DNA of 19,003 nt from DASQDN01 sp035630195 (lineage in GTDB: Bacteria; Acidobacteriota; Terriglobia; Bryobacterales; Bryobacteraceae): positions 1-19,003 of the forward strand of contig DASQLD010000695.1 of the NCBI GenBank assembly GCA_035630195.1, given 5' to 3'. The notes beneath the pieces were generated by a model that searched no databases, had not been told where the DNA came from, and saw nothing but the letters and a program-made list of their open reading frames with translations. Of this stretch, positions 1-7,666 are shown in pieces; position 1 is the first letter of the stretch; the number at the start of each line of letters is the position of its first letter. Both the position numbers and the translations under genes were made by a program.

Positions 1-2
1 CA

Positions 3-800
3 CCTCTGCCCGCGGAGGCACATCCGAGGGTAGCGTTTGAGCGTCTCTTCGGCGACGGAGGCAGCGCCGCCGACCGTCAGGCTGAGCTGCGTAAAAGCTC
101 GAGCCTCCTCGATTGGGTTCGTTCTGACATTTCGCGCCTTCAGAAAAAGCTCGGACCGTCAGACCGGTCCAAGGTCAGCAATTACCTTGATTCCGTTCGT
201 GAAGTCGAGCGGCGCATTCAAAAGGCCGAATCCGAGACTGCGGACTCGAAGCTGCCCGATCTGGACCGCCCCGTAGGCGTTCCCGCTGCTTACGCAGACC
301 ACGCCAAGCTGATGTTCGACCTGCAAGTTCTCGCCCTACAAGGCGATGTAACACGGGTGATCACGTTCCAACTCGCCCGCGAGACCAGCACGCGAACATA
401 TCCCGAGATTGGAGTCGCAGACGCGCATCATCCGCTGACTCACAACGGCGGCGATCCTGAAAAGCTCGCCAAAGTAGCCAAGATCAACGCCTTCCACGTG
501 TCCTTATTCGCCTATTTCCTCGAGAAACTGAAAGCCACACCGGACGGAAACGGCTCGCTGCTCGATCATTCTGTCTACCTCTATGGCAGCGGAATGGGCA
601 ATCCCGATGTTCATGATCACGTCAATCTGCCGGTCCTAGTGGCCGGTGGCGGCGCGGGCAGACTCAAAGGCGGCCGGCACATTCGATACGCCGAGCCGAC
701 CCCCCTCGCCAACCTTCACCTCACGCTGCTCGACAAGGTTGGAGTGCACGCCGAGTCCTTTGCCGACAGCCACGGTAAGGTTCAGGAACTATTGGGCTAA
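3..800 (+). CDS. DUF1552 family protein, copy 1, N-terminus cut off by window edge
   Basis: The frame is open from position 3 to the TAA at 798-800, giving the last 265 codons; the start lies upstream of the window. The visible part aligns almost without gaps from about residue 181 of the DUF1552 protein at 9850-11187 (445 aa). Shared stretches include FERLFGDG, VERRIQKAE/IERRIQKAE, DHAKLM, LKATPDG and GGGAG-KGGRH. The paired-histidine stretch DAHHPLTH matches DGHHSITH in copy 2. By hand alignment of the C-terminal part, more than half the positions are identical. DUF1552 is a family of unknown function common in Acidobacteriota and Planctomycetes, usually Tat-exported and next to DUF1592 heme proteins. 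Eight bases separate its stop from the next start, and AAGAGG at 799-804 serves that start, so it is an operon partner of the ankyrin gene. By analogy with the second cassette, a DUF1592 gene may lie just off the left edge. Confidence 0.9.
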   Translation, partial: PLPAEAHPRVAFERLFGDGGSAADRQAELRKSSSLLDWVRSDISRLQKKLGPSDRSKVSNYLDSVREVERRIQKAESETADSKLPDLDRPVGVPAAYADHAKLMFDLQVLALQGDVTRVITFQLARETSTRTYPEIGVADAHHPLTHNGGDPEKLAKVAKINAFHVSLFAYFLEKLKATPDGNGSLLDHSVYLYGSGMGNPDVHDHVNLPVLVAGGGAGRLKGGRHIRYAEPTPLANLHLTLLDKVGVHAESFADSHGKVQELLG

Positions 801-808
801 GAGGCATT

Positions 809-2218
809 ATGCGACTCGCGTCGGCGCTCTTTTTTGGGTTCGTTTGGTTTCTGGAGGCCTCGACGGAAGACGCGTCGACTCCGCTCCAATTGGCTGCTTA
901 CCGCGACGATCTCGAGGCGGTTACCGAGCTAATCCGGAGCGGAGCGGACGTAAAAGCCGCGAATCGATACGGCGTAACGCCGCTTTCTCTGGCCTGCACC
1001 AATGGCAACGCCGCCATGGTTCAAGCGCTGCTGAAAGCCGGCGCCGATCCGAACATGGTCCTGCCGGGCGGTGAAACGGCCTTGATGACAGCCGCTCGGA
1101 CTGGCAAGGCGGACGCCGTGAAGGTGCTGATCGCGGCTGGAGCCGACGTTCAGGCCAAGGAACCCAAGCGGGGGCAAACAGCTCTAATGTGGGCGGCTGC
1201 GGAGGGTCATGCCCAAGTCGTGGACGAACTGATCCGGGCGGGAGCAGATATCCGGTATCGCGTCGGTACAGGATACTCACCTTTCCTGTTTGCTGTTCGG
1301 GAAGGACACACTCAGGTGGTTCGCACGCTGCTTGAGGCTGGCGCAAGCCCGAACGAAATCATCGAAACGAACCAATCCTCCGGTCCAAGGCCGGCTTCGG
1401 GCGCGGGAGTGCCTCGACCTGGCAACAGCGCGCTCCATCTCGCCGTTGTCAACGGCCACTTTGAATTAGCGGCGATGCTCCTCGAAGCGGGAGCCGACCC
1501 GAACGCGGCGGGCGTCGGATACACGCCCCTACACATCCTCACGATCGTGCGGAAGCCGGGCGGAGGCGACAACGATCCAGCGCCCCGCGGGTCAGGCACG
1601 ATGACTAGCTTGGAGTTGGTTAAGAGATTTGCAAAACACGGGGCCAACCTGAACGCGAGAATGACACGCCGCGCGAACATGGGACTAACCGGTCTCAACA
1701 CCCTCGGCGCGACGCCCTTTCTCATGGCAGCTCGAAGCGGGGACGCCGAACTCATGAGGACGCTAGCCTCTCTCGGAGCCGACCCGCTCATTCCCAACGC
1801 CGACAACGCGACACCATTGATCGTCGCCGCCGGCCTCGGAACTCGCTCACCAGGCGAGGATGCGGGAACCGAGAGCGAAGTGCTCGAAGCCGTACAAGTC
1901 GCGTTAGAACTGGGCAACGACATCAACGCCGTCGACAACAATGGCGAAACGGCTATGCACGGCGCTGCTTACAAAAACCTTCCTGCAGTTGTGCAACTGC
2001 TGGCGGACAAGGGCGCGAAGATCGAGGTGTGGAACCAGAAGAACAAACACGGTTGGACGCCACTCACGATTGCCGAAGGACATCGCTTCGGTAACTATAA
2101 GCCATCACCTGTCACTGTGGCTGCGTTTCATCGTGTCATGTTGGCTGCAGGGATCACTCCGTCTACGCCGAAACCGGCTCACACCGGGAAGAACAGCGAC
2201 TACGGACCCAAGAGGTAA
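809..2218 (+). CDS. Exported ankyrin-repeat protein, copy 1 (469 aa)
   Basis: The protein begins with a Sec-type signal peptide (MRLASALFFGFVWFLEAS, likely cut near residue 18), so it should act in the periplasm or at the cell surface. The rest is about ten to eleven ankyrin repeats with the usual TPL.LA..G...V..LL..GAD.N pattern, for example GQTALMWAAAEGHAQVV. Linker-like insertions break the array after the fifth repeat and within the seventh and ninth. Ankyrin repeats bind proteins; no enzymatic motif is visible. The ATG at 809 follows AAGAGG with four bases between. It directly follows the DUF1552 gene, the same order as in 11187-8512. Its last 56 bp overlap the 3' end of the PAP2 gene on the other strand. 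The C-terminus is a basic, low-complexity tail (TPKPAHTGKNSDYGPKR). The ligand is unknown, and a scaffold role for its DUF1552 partner is an inference. Confidence 0.93.
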   Translation: MRLASALFFGFVWFLEASTEDASTPLQLAAYRDDLEAVTELIRSGADVKAANRYGVTPLSLACTNGNAAMVQALLKAGADPNMVLPGGETALMTAARTGKADAVKVLIAAGADVQAKEPKRGQTALMWAAAEGHAQVVDELIRAGADIRYRVGTGYSPFLFAVREGHTQVVRTLLEAGASPNEIIETNQSSGPRPASGAGVPRPGNSALHLAVVNGHFELAAMLLEAGADPNAAGVGYTPLHILTIVRKPGGGDNDPAPRGSGTMTSLELVKRFAKHGANLNARMTRRANMGLTGLNTLGATPFLMAARSGDAELMRTLASLGADPLIPNADNATPLIVAAGLGTRSPGEDAGTESEVLEAVQVALELGNDINAVDNNGETAMHGAAYKNLPAVVQLLADKGAKIEVWNQKNKHGWTPLTIAEGHRFGNYKPSPVTVAAFHRVMLAAGITPSTPKPAHTGKNSDYGPKR

Positions 2219-3002
2219 CCTGCCAAGCCACAACCGCCACCGCCACACCGGCAACCGCATCCACCACGTAATGATATCTGCCATAGAACGTCGCGACCGT
2301 TACCAGCGACCCATAGACCAAGAAACTATAACGCTGGCCCGGTAGTAGCTTCCACATCGCGAAGGCTGCAGCAACTACCCCCGAGACATGAGCGCTTGGA
2401 AACACGCTTGTGTGAATTCCAGCGTTGCCGACGACGTACAAGTTTATGTTGCGAAACAAACTCGGAGCAGGTTCGAGATGTCCGGGAAACACGGTCCTTG
2501 GCGGCTCGGATGGCCAGAAAGGAAACTGACCATAAGAGAGCAGAACGCCGAGGATATAGAGGAAGAGAAACGTGTCGATCTCTTTCCGGCCAGCGTATCG
2601 ATACAGCATCATGACGGCAAAAGGTCCAACCGCATAGACAAGCAGATAGCTGAGTTCGAGGAGATTTGGAAGAACGGGTCCGGCTGCTTCAATCGCCCGT
2701 TTTACACCCCAGTCGACAAGCACGATGTCGTCCCAAACGATCCACTGCTTCTCGAGGCGAAACGAGTGAACAGATGGCGCGAACCAACCCATCTGCTTAT
2801 AGGCAAGAATGACCAGCGCGAGAGCGACCGCATCGCGCAAAGCCAGCGACTTGCCTGTGGAGGTGAGCCATCTGAGAAGTAGCAGCACACTCACATTAAC
2901 CAGCAGCACCCTGAGGCGAATGGCGGTCGAGACAGGCAGCAGCAGAGCAAGCACGCTCGCGTAGGCGAAGAAGATGGTATGCACCCACTCTGCTGATCGC
3001 AT
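2163..3002 (-). CDS. PAP2-superfamily membrane protein, Aur1/IPC-synthase-like (279 aa)
   Basis: This is a polytopic inner-membrane protein with hydrophobic segments near residues 8-25, 31-45, 56-70, 112-133, 143-158, 206-220 and 228-262. Phosphatase motifs are visible. FPSAHVS (201-207, His205) matches the PSGH-type C2 motif. GRYHYVVDAVAG (241-252, His244 and Asp248) matches the C3 histidine and aspartate. In classical PAP2 enzymes an arginine lies six residues before the C3 histidine; here Arg242 is only two before it. That spacing resembles the PAP2_3 subgroup with yeast Aur1 and inositol-phosphorylceramide synthases. The likely role is dephosphorylation of, or headgroup transfer to, a membrane lipid; the substrate cannot be read from sequence. 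It starts 12 bp after the hydrolase stop, so the two are probably co-transcribed, although I see no clear Shine-Dalgarno. The 3' end overlaps the ankyrin gene by 56 bp, tail to tail. Confidence 0.85.
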   Translation of the reverse strand: MRSAEWVHTIFFAYASVLALLLPVSTAIRLRVLLVNVSVLLLLRWLTSTGKSLALRDAVALALVILAYKQMGWFAPSVHSFRLEKQWIVWDDIVLVDWGVKRAIEAAGPVLPNLLELSYLLVYAVGPFAVMMLYRYAGRKEIDTFLFLYILGVLLSYGQFPFWPSEPPRTVFPGHLEPAPSLFRNINLYVVGNAGIHTSVFPSAHVSGVVAAAFAMWKLLPGQRYSFLVYGSLVTVATFYGRYHYVVDAVAGVAVAVVAWQVTSWVRSRCSSRCEPVSA

Positions 3003-3014
3003 GGATCGGAACGC

Positions 3015-5093
3015 TTAGTGGAAGCCGTATAGCGAAGCAGCTGTGTCAGCGGCGCCTCGCCACGAGACTTTCGCGTTTCCGTACAGCTTCTGAACATCGC
3101 CGATCGGCAGACGCTGACCGACCGGATTGGCGGCGTCAACAATCCGCATCTCCCTAGGCTCCATGAATCGCGCAAGGTCCGGCAGATCGTAGATCTTCAG
3201 GACGCCGTGAATCGCATCTTCAAACACGTTGCGATGGATTTTGTGATCGACGATAGCCTGATAAGATACCAGCGTTCGCTCAAGCGCAACTTTGCGAACA
3301 CGCTGATCCATAGCGGCTGCGTGCAAGAGGGAAACTCCACCACCTTCAACACCCGCTCCGTAGATACTAGCGCCATCGACGTCATCGCGCCCCACGAGGA
3401 CATCGACTCCTCGGACGATATCGCGCGCACGCATACCCACGAGGCTCTTACCGCTAAGCATGATGGTCATCGCGCTTGCGAAGTCCCCGAAATACCGTGG
3501 CCAGTCTGATCCGTTTTCTTCACTCACACCACGTGTTTCGCCGAGCCCTCTGACATCAACCGCGAGCACAATGTTTCCCCCGCGAACAAGCGATTCGATA
3601 TCGCTAATGCCTGCCGTTTTCCCTCTTCCATGCACATACACAATTCCCGGCCGACGCCCGGCGCCCTCAGGAATGAAGAGTAGTGACGGAACGACGATTC
3701 CGGGTTCGCTTTCGTAGATAAGTTTCTCGATGCGGTAGCCAGTACGCTGCAATGTTCCGAATGGCTTCACGACAACATTGCCGTCCGGCTTCTCATAGCG
3801 CAAAAGCTGCTTCACCTGATCGACAGAGGCCGATTCGCGCTTGAAAGCCTTCGCGCGCTTCTGATTTAGCGTGAAGACCGTCTCACCGCCGAGTGATGTA
3901 GCGACTTGGCCAGTCGTAGTGGCGCGCAATTCCTCTTCGCTCGCCGGAACCACCTCAGGCTCTGGCCAGGCCTGTTCGGAGCCCTTCAGCCATTTATCGA
4001 ACCATCGATATGCCGCCAAACGGCGCGGTTTCGTATACCCATGCCCATCGTCGGCTTCGGTCATGCCGAGCTTCGCAGCCGATCCAAGCAAATCGTAAGC
4101 CCGTTGCGTTTCCTGATAAGTCTCTCTCGCGCCGGTGATCGAGAAGAAGTCGCGGATCGCTGACAGAATCAGATACGGCTTAGGAGCGAAGGCGTGAATG
4201 AAGTCAGCATGGTCGAGCCCATCGCCGATCCACGGTGGGATGTTCTGTTCGGCGTCCTGTGGTCCAATTGTTTCGAGCAGGCGCCGCCACGACGTAATAA
4301 AGCAGGATGGAGCCGCCACTTGAATCCGATCGTCGAGCGCTGCGATGTAGGCCGTGTGTGTGCCGCCGCCCGAATTACCCGTGAGGCCGATGCGCTTAGA
4401 ATCTACTTCGGGACGCGATACCAGATAGTCCAAAGCCCGCATGCCATCCCAGATGGTGTAACGAGCCAATGCGTCACCAACCAGCAACGTCTGGATACCG
4501 TTCATCGTGTGTTCCGTTGTCGAACGAATCACCTTCGAAGTTTGAAAATCTTCGTCGTAGAGTTGGACTCGCTCTCCCTGGCCGATGGTGTCCCAGGCCA
4601 ACGCCACATAACCGTTCCTGGCGAACGTCACCAGCAGTTGCTGCCACACACCATGCGCCTTCGCGCCTTCCTCATGACCAAGTGGGAACAGGATCGCAGG
4701 GTAAGGTCCGCGACCAGTTTTCGGCAGGTAAAGATTTGCACTCACATAGAACTGCGGCTGGCTTTCGAAGATGATCTTCTCGATGCGATAGTCGGGATGT
4801 TCAATGACGCCCGTGACGCGCGCATTCAACGGCGTACGTTCGGGCAGGCCGCCGAGAGCCCGAAGCATTCGCTCACGAACGTACTGTTTGCGGGCTGTGA
4901 CATCGCCGGCCTTCCACTTGGCGACTTCCGTCTCCCGAGCGTTTAGCAGAGCGATCGCGTTCTTCTTCGCGTACTCCGCAAGCATGCTGCGGATTTCCTT
5001 GTAATCGGTATGTCCGGCAAGAAAGTTCAAACCGGTGACATCCTGCGCCGCAGCCGTCACCAGAGTAAGGAAGAGCAGACAAGCGAATTTCAT
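3015..5093 (-). CDS. Exported two-domain alpha/beta hydrolase, acetyl-xylan-esterase-like (692 aa)
   Basis: A Sec signal peptide (residues 1-16, ending TAAAQ) precedes two homologous alpha/beta-hydrolase domains. The first (about 95-375) resembles the acetyl xylan esterase / dienelactone hydrolase group. It has the nucleophile elbow TGNSGGG with Ser241, and a late DDGHGYTKPRR segment whose His351 fits the catalytic histidine. The second (about 445-665) repeats the opening, YRIEKLIYES against YRIEKIIFES. Its elbow reads GAGVEGGG, so Glu583 replaces serine, and no matching late histidine is evident. The second domain is therefore probably non-catalytic, perhaps structural or substrate-binding. 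The enzyme would cleave ester bonds outside the cytoplasm; the substrate is not known. ATG at 5093 is preceded by a strong GAGGGGGG about ten bases upstream. The PAP2 gene follows 12 bp after the stop. The start lies 16 bp from that of the divergent unknown gene. Confidence 0.9.
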   Translation of the reverse strand: MKFACLLFLTLVTAAAQDVTGLNFLAGHTDYKEIRSMLAEYAKKNAIALLNARETEVAKWKAGDVTARKQYVRERMLRALGGLPERTPLNARVTGVIEHPDYRIEKIIFESQPQFYVSANLYLPKTGRGPYPAILFPLGHEEGAKAHGVWQQLLVTFARNGYVALAWDTIGQGERVQLYDEDFQTSKVIRSTTEHTMNGIQTLLVGDALARYTIWDGMRALDYLVSRPEVDSKRIGLTGNSGGGTHTAYIAALDDRIQVAAPSCFITSWRRLLETIGPQDAEQNIPPWIGDGLDHADFIHAFAPKPYLILSAIRDFFSITGARETYQETQRAYDLLGSAAKLGMTEADDGHGYTKPRRLAAYRWFDKWLKGSEQAWPEPEVVPASEEELRATTTGQVATSLGGETVFTLNQKRAKAFKRESASVDQVKQLLRYEKPDGNVVVKPFGTLQRTGYRIEKLIYESEPGIVVPSLLFIPEGAGRRPGIVYVHGRGKTAGISDIESLVRGGNIVLAVDVRGLGETRGVSEENGSDWPRYFGDFASAMTIMLSGKSLVGMRARDIVRGVDVLVGRDDVDGASIYGAGVEGGGVSLLHAAAMDQRVRKVALERTLVSYQAIVDHKIHRNVFEDAIHGVLKIYDLPDLARFMEPREMRIVDAANPVGQRLPIGDVQKLYGNAKVSWRGAADTAASLYGFH

Positions 5094-5109
5094 TCAGCGA
5101 ACCCCCCTC

Positions 5110-6261
5110 ATGATAAACGCTATGATTGGCACGATGCTCGAAGACTCGTTTGAAAACCTGGACCGTTTCCTTGGCTCCGATGACCGCGTCGGCGCTTTGG
5201 AGTTTCTTATAGAGCATTTCCGCGCAAAGAAAGATATACGGTCATTCTTCGAAGCAAGGCTGATGAAGAAGCGTCTGGAACTGGGACTTCCGTTGATCCA
5301 AGCGCACCCTTCAGCGGATATTCCTGCGGACCTGCGTGGTCCCTATGACCAGGGAATGATTGCCGCCGCCCGAGATACAGGCAAACTCGCGCTCGAAAAT
5401 GGCGACATCCCACTCGCCTGGCCCTATTTCCGCGCCATCGGCGAGCCTGGGCCAATCATCGAAGCAATCGAGCAGGCCCAACCGGGCGAATCGGTTGACC
5501 AAATCATCAACATCGCATTTGCAGAAGGTGTTCACCCGGCCAAGGGGCTCGAGCTGATTCTCGACCATCACGGAATGTGTCGGGCGATCACGACCTTCGG
5601 GATGTACGCCGTAAAGAACGGCCGCGTGGAATGCATCTTGCTGCTCGTTCGACGGCTTCACGCCGAAGTGATGGAGCGGCTTAGTAACGCCATCGAGTCG
5701 CAAGCGGGCTCCCGTCCTAGTGCCACGAAAATCGCCGAGGTGATTGCCGGAAGAAACTGGCTCTTCGGCGAGTACGATTACTACGTCGATACGTCGCACC
5801 TGATGTCGGTCCTCGCATACTCACTAGAAGTTACCGACCGACCCACGCTGGAACTCTTGCACGACCTGTGCGCATATGGGAAGCGCCTCTCACCGATGTT
5901 CCAGACTCGGGGTCAGTCACCGTTTGAGAATGCCTTCATCGACTATGACGAGTACATCCTGGCAGTCATGGGAGACGATGTCGATAAGCGACTCGCGCAT
6001 TTCCGCAAGAAGATAGCAGAGAGCAATCCCGAAGAAGTAGGCTTCGCGCCTGTCGAGTTGCTGGTGAATCTAGCCGTACGTCTTGGCCGGTATGAAGAAG
6101 CGCTGCAAGTTGCGATGGAGCATTTTGGGGAAGAAGATATTGCCGACTTATCGTGCCCTTCCACCCTGCAACTATGCGTTCTTGCGAATGACGCTGAGCG
6201 CCTGAAGACGCTCGCTCGCAGTAGAGGAGACTTGCTCAGCTACATCGCTGCGAAGTCGTAG
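5110..6261 (+). CDS. Conserved-looking protein of unknown family, no export signal (383 aa)
   Basis: I do not recognise this protein. It has no signal peptide or membrane segment and looks mostly helical, with many short amphipathic stretches that could form an alpha-solenoid of TPR type (for example LLVNLAVRLGRYEEALQVAMEHF). Notable residues include DHHGMC, YDYYVDTSHL and a acidic stretch NAFIDYDEYI, but no motif I can tie to a known enzyme. The frame is open back to 5035, but starting there would overlap the 5' end of the divergent hydrolase. ATG at 5110, 5122 or 5134 is more plausible, and none has a clear Shine-Dalgarno. I chose 5110, which leaves 16 bp to the divergent start. The 3' end overlaps the PQQ-propeller gene by 22 bp, tail to tail. 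Among genes with a visible N-terminus it is the only one that looks cytoplasmic. Confidence is for being a gene, not for function. Confidence 0.8.
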   Translation: MINAMIGTMLEDSFENLDRFLGSDDRVGALEFLIEHFRAKKDIRSFFEARLMKKRLELGLPLIQAHPSADIPADLRGPYDQGMIAAARDTGKLALENGDIPLAWPYFRAIGEPGPIIEAIEQAQPGESVDQIINIAFAEGVHPAKGLELILDHHGMCRAITTFGMYAVKNGRVECILLLVRRLHAEVMERLSNAIESQAGSRPSATKIAEVIAGRNWLFGEYDYYVDTSHLMSVLAYSLEVTDRPTLELLHDLCAYGKRLSPMFQTRGQSPFENAFIDYDEYILAVMGDDVDKRLAHFRKKIAESNPEEVGFAPVELLVNLAVRLGRYEEALQVAMEHFGEEDIADLSCPSTLQLCVLANDAERLKTLARSRGDLLSYIAAKS

Positions 6262-7661
6262 AGCGAGGTGGCAGTTCGGACCCATATGTGGCCATCCGCG
6301 ATGGCGGGTGTGGCGAATACTTCTTCTCCTAATTCACCTTGTGCCGCAATCGTCCATTCGGCTCCGGCTTTCAGCACGGAGACGCTGCCGTTGCGGCTGA
6401 TCATGTACACCTTCCCGTCGCCTGCCACAGGAGACGCATAGTACTCATCGAGCGCGTGCGGAAGCCGGCCCTGCTTCAGTAGCTTGCCTGTCGCAGGATC
6501 GAGCGTCTGAACGATGCCGCCATTCCGGACGAGATACAGAACATCGCGATAGAGGAGAATGCCCGGAACATCCGGCAACGACTTGTCATACTTCCAGATC
6601 ACATGGGTATCCGTGATGTCTCCCCGACCTCCCAGCTTCACGGCGATCGCTGCGTTCGAAGATGTCCTTCGCAGGCTGTAGTATTGCCAGTCCTTGCCAT
6701 TGAACAGCCCGTCTTTGTCGAGATCCTGCATATCCCAATTGCCAGGAAGCCAGTTCTTCGGTACTTCGTCATTCGATAGCTTCTTGTCACCGTCTTTGTC
6801 GTGTTTCGCGATCATCTCTTCGAAGCCGGGGAGTTCGATACGCTCGCTCGGCTCCCCACCCGGAGCCCATCCGTTGAAATAGAGCCGGTCATTAGCCACG
6901 ACAGGACCGGACTTCACTTGATACGTCAAACCGCGAACACGCCACAGCAGGGCTCCGGTCAAGATGTCGTAGCTAGTCATTTGGTACGAACCTGGGATGA
7001 TGATCTCGCTATTCCCCTTGGCGGGTTTGTAAATAATCGGCGTGGAGAAGCTGTGGACCATTTCTGGCCTCTCGACTTTCCACACAGTCTTGCCGGTGTC
7101 TTTCTCGACTGCGAGCAGAAACGCATTCTGATCCTGATCGCAGATCATGAAAACCTTGCCTTCTGCCAATACAGGAGAGGCGCCCATCCCATGGAAATTC
7201 GTGAACGGTCCCAGCGGAACCTTCCATCGTTCCTTCCCTTGCGCGTCGTAAGAGACGAGTCCATAACCCGCAAAGAACACGTAGACGTTCGTTCCATCCG
7301 ACACTGGCGACGGGGCGGCAGGATCGTTCAACTGATGGCGCTTCTCACCGCGATGCCCCGGCGCTTCACGAGTCCACATGACCTTCCCTGTTTTTCGATC
7401 CAGTGCCAGCGTGAGTAGACGTCCGTTCTCATGGCCGGTCAGGTAGATGCGGTCCTTCGTAACCACCGGCGATGACTTCCCGGTAGGGATCGTCGTCTTC
7501 CAATGGACATTGTTATAGGGGCCAATCTCGGCAGGGAGGGACCCGTCGTCGGCAACGCCCGCTCCGTTGTCGCCGCGGAATCGTCGCCATTCACCGGCTT
7601 GCGCTGCGATGCCGACGGATAGGAGTAGGACGATCGCAATGCGCCTCATGACGTGATACAT
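6240..7661 (-). CDS. Exported PQQ-type beta-propeller protein with paired EF-hand insertion (473 aa)
   Basis: After a signal peptide ending IAAQAG (about residue 23), the protein shows the blade pattern of PQQ-like propellers: a TG..LW-type turn repeated at TGKVMW (91), GKERW (142), TGKTVW (190), TGALLW (235) and TGKLL, with SPVV/SPVL strands between. A segment at 288-324 carries two adjacent calcium-binding loops. DKDGDKKLSNDE (288-299) is a textbook 12-residue EF-hand, and DLDKDGLFNGKD (313-324) is a second with Asp in the last position. Residues marking a PQQ dehydrogenase active site are not evident, so it is more likely a structural or binding propeller of the kind widespread in Acidobacteriota and Planctomycetes. 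The track start (7661) lies 5 bp from the divergent metallo-hydrolase start; Met5 at 7649 gives a better-shaped signal peptide (MRRIAIVLLLSVGIAAQA) and is equally likely. Neither has a clear Shine-Dalgarno. Confidence 0.9.
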   Translation of the reverse strand: MYHVMRRIAIVLLLSVGIAAQAGEWRRFRGDNGAGVADDGSLPAEIGPYNNVHWKTTIPTGKSSPVVTKDRIYLTGHENGRLLTLALDRKTGKVMWTREAPGHRGEKRHQLNDPAAPSPVSDGTNVYVFFAGYGLVSYDAQGKERWKVPLGPFTNFHGMGASPVLAEGKVFMICDQDQNAFLLAVEKDTGKTVWKVERPEMVHSFSTPIIYKPAKGNSEIIIPGSYQMTSYDILTGALLWRVRGLTYQVKSGPVVANDRLYFNGWAPGGEPSERIELPGFEEMIAKHDKDGDKKLSNDEVPKNWLPGNWDMQDLDKDGLFNGKDWQYYSLRRTSSNAAIAVKLGGRGDITDTHVIWKYDKSLPDVPGILLYRDVLYLVRNGGIVQTLDPATGKLLKQGRLPHALDEYYASPVAGDGKVYMISRNGSVSVLKAGAEWTIAAQGELGEEVFATPAIADGHIWVRTATSLYDFAAM

Positions 7662-7666
7662 AGTTT

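Noticed and set aside
4194..4946. Plus-strand open frame of 250 codons opposite the hydrolase gene
   Set aside because: It lies wholly antisense to a clear two-domain hydrolase with signal peptide and good Shine-Dalgarno, and its translation resembles no known family.
5035..5109. Upstream start for the unknown 383-aa protein
   Set aside because: It would overlap the signal-peptide region of the divergent hydrolase, and no Shine-Dalgarno supports it.
6801..7418. Plus-strand open frame of 205 codons opposite the PQQ-type propeller
   Set aside because: Antisense shadow of a well-supported gene; no family features.
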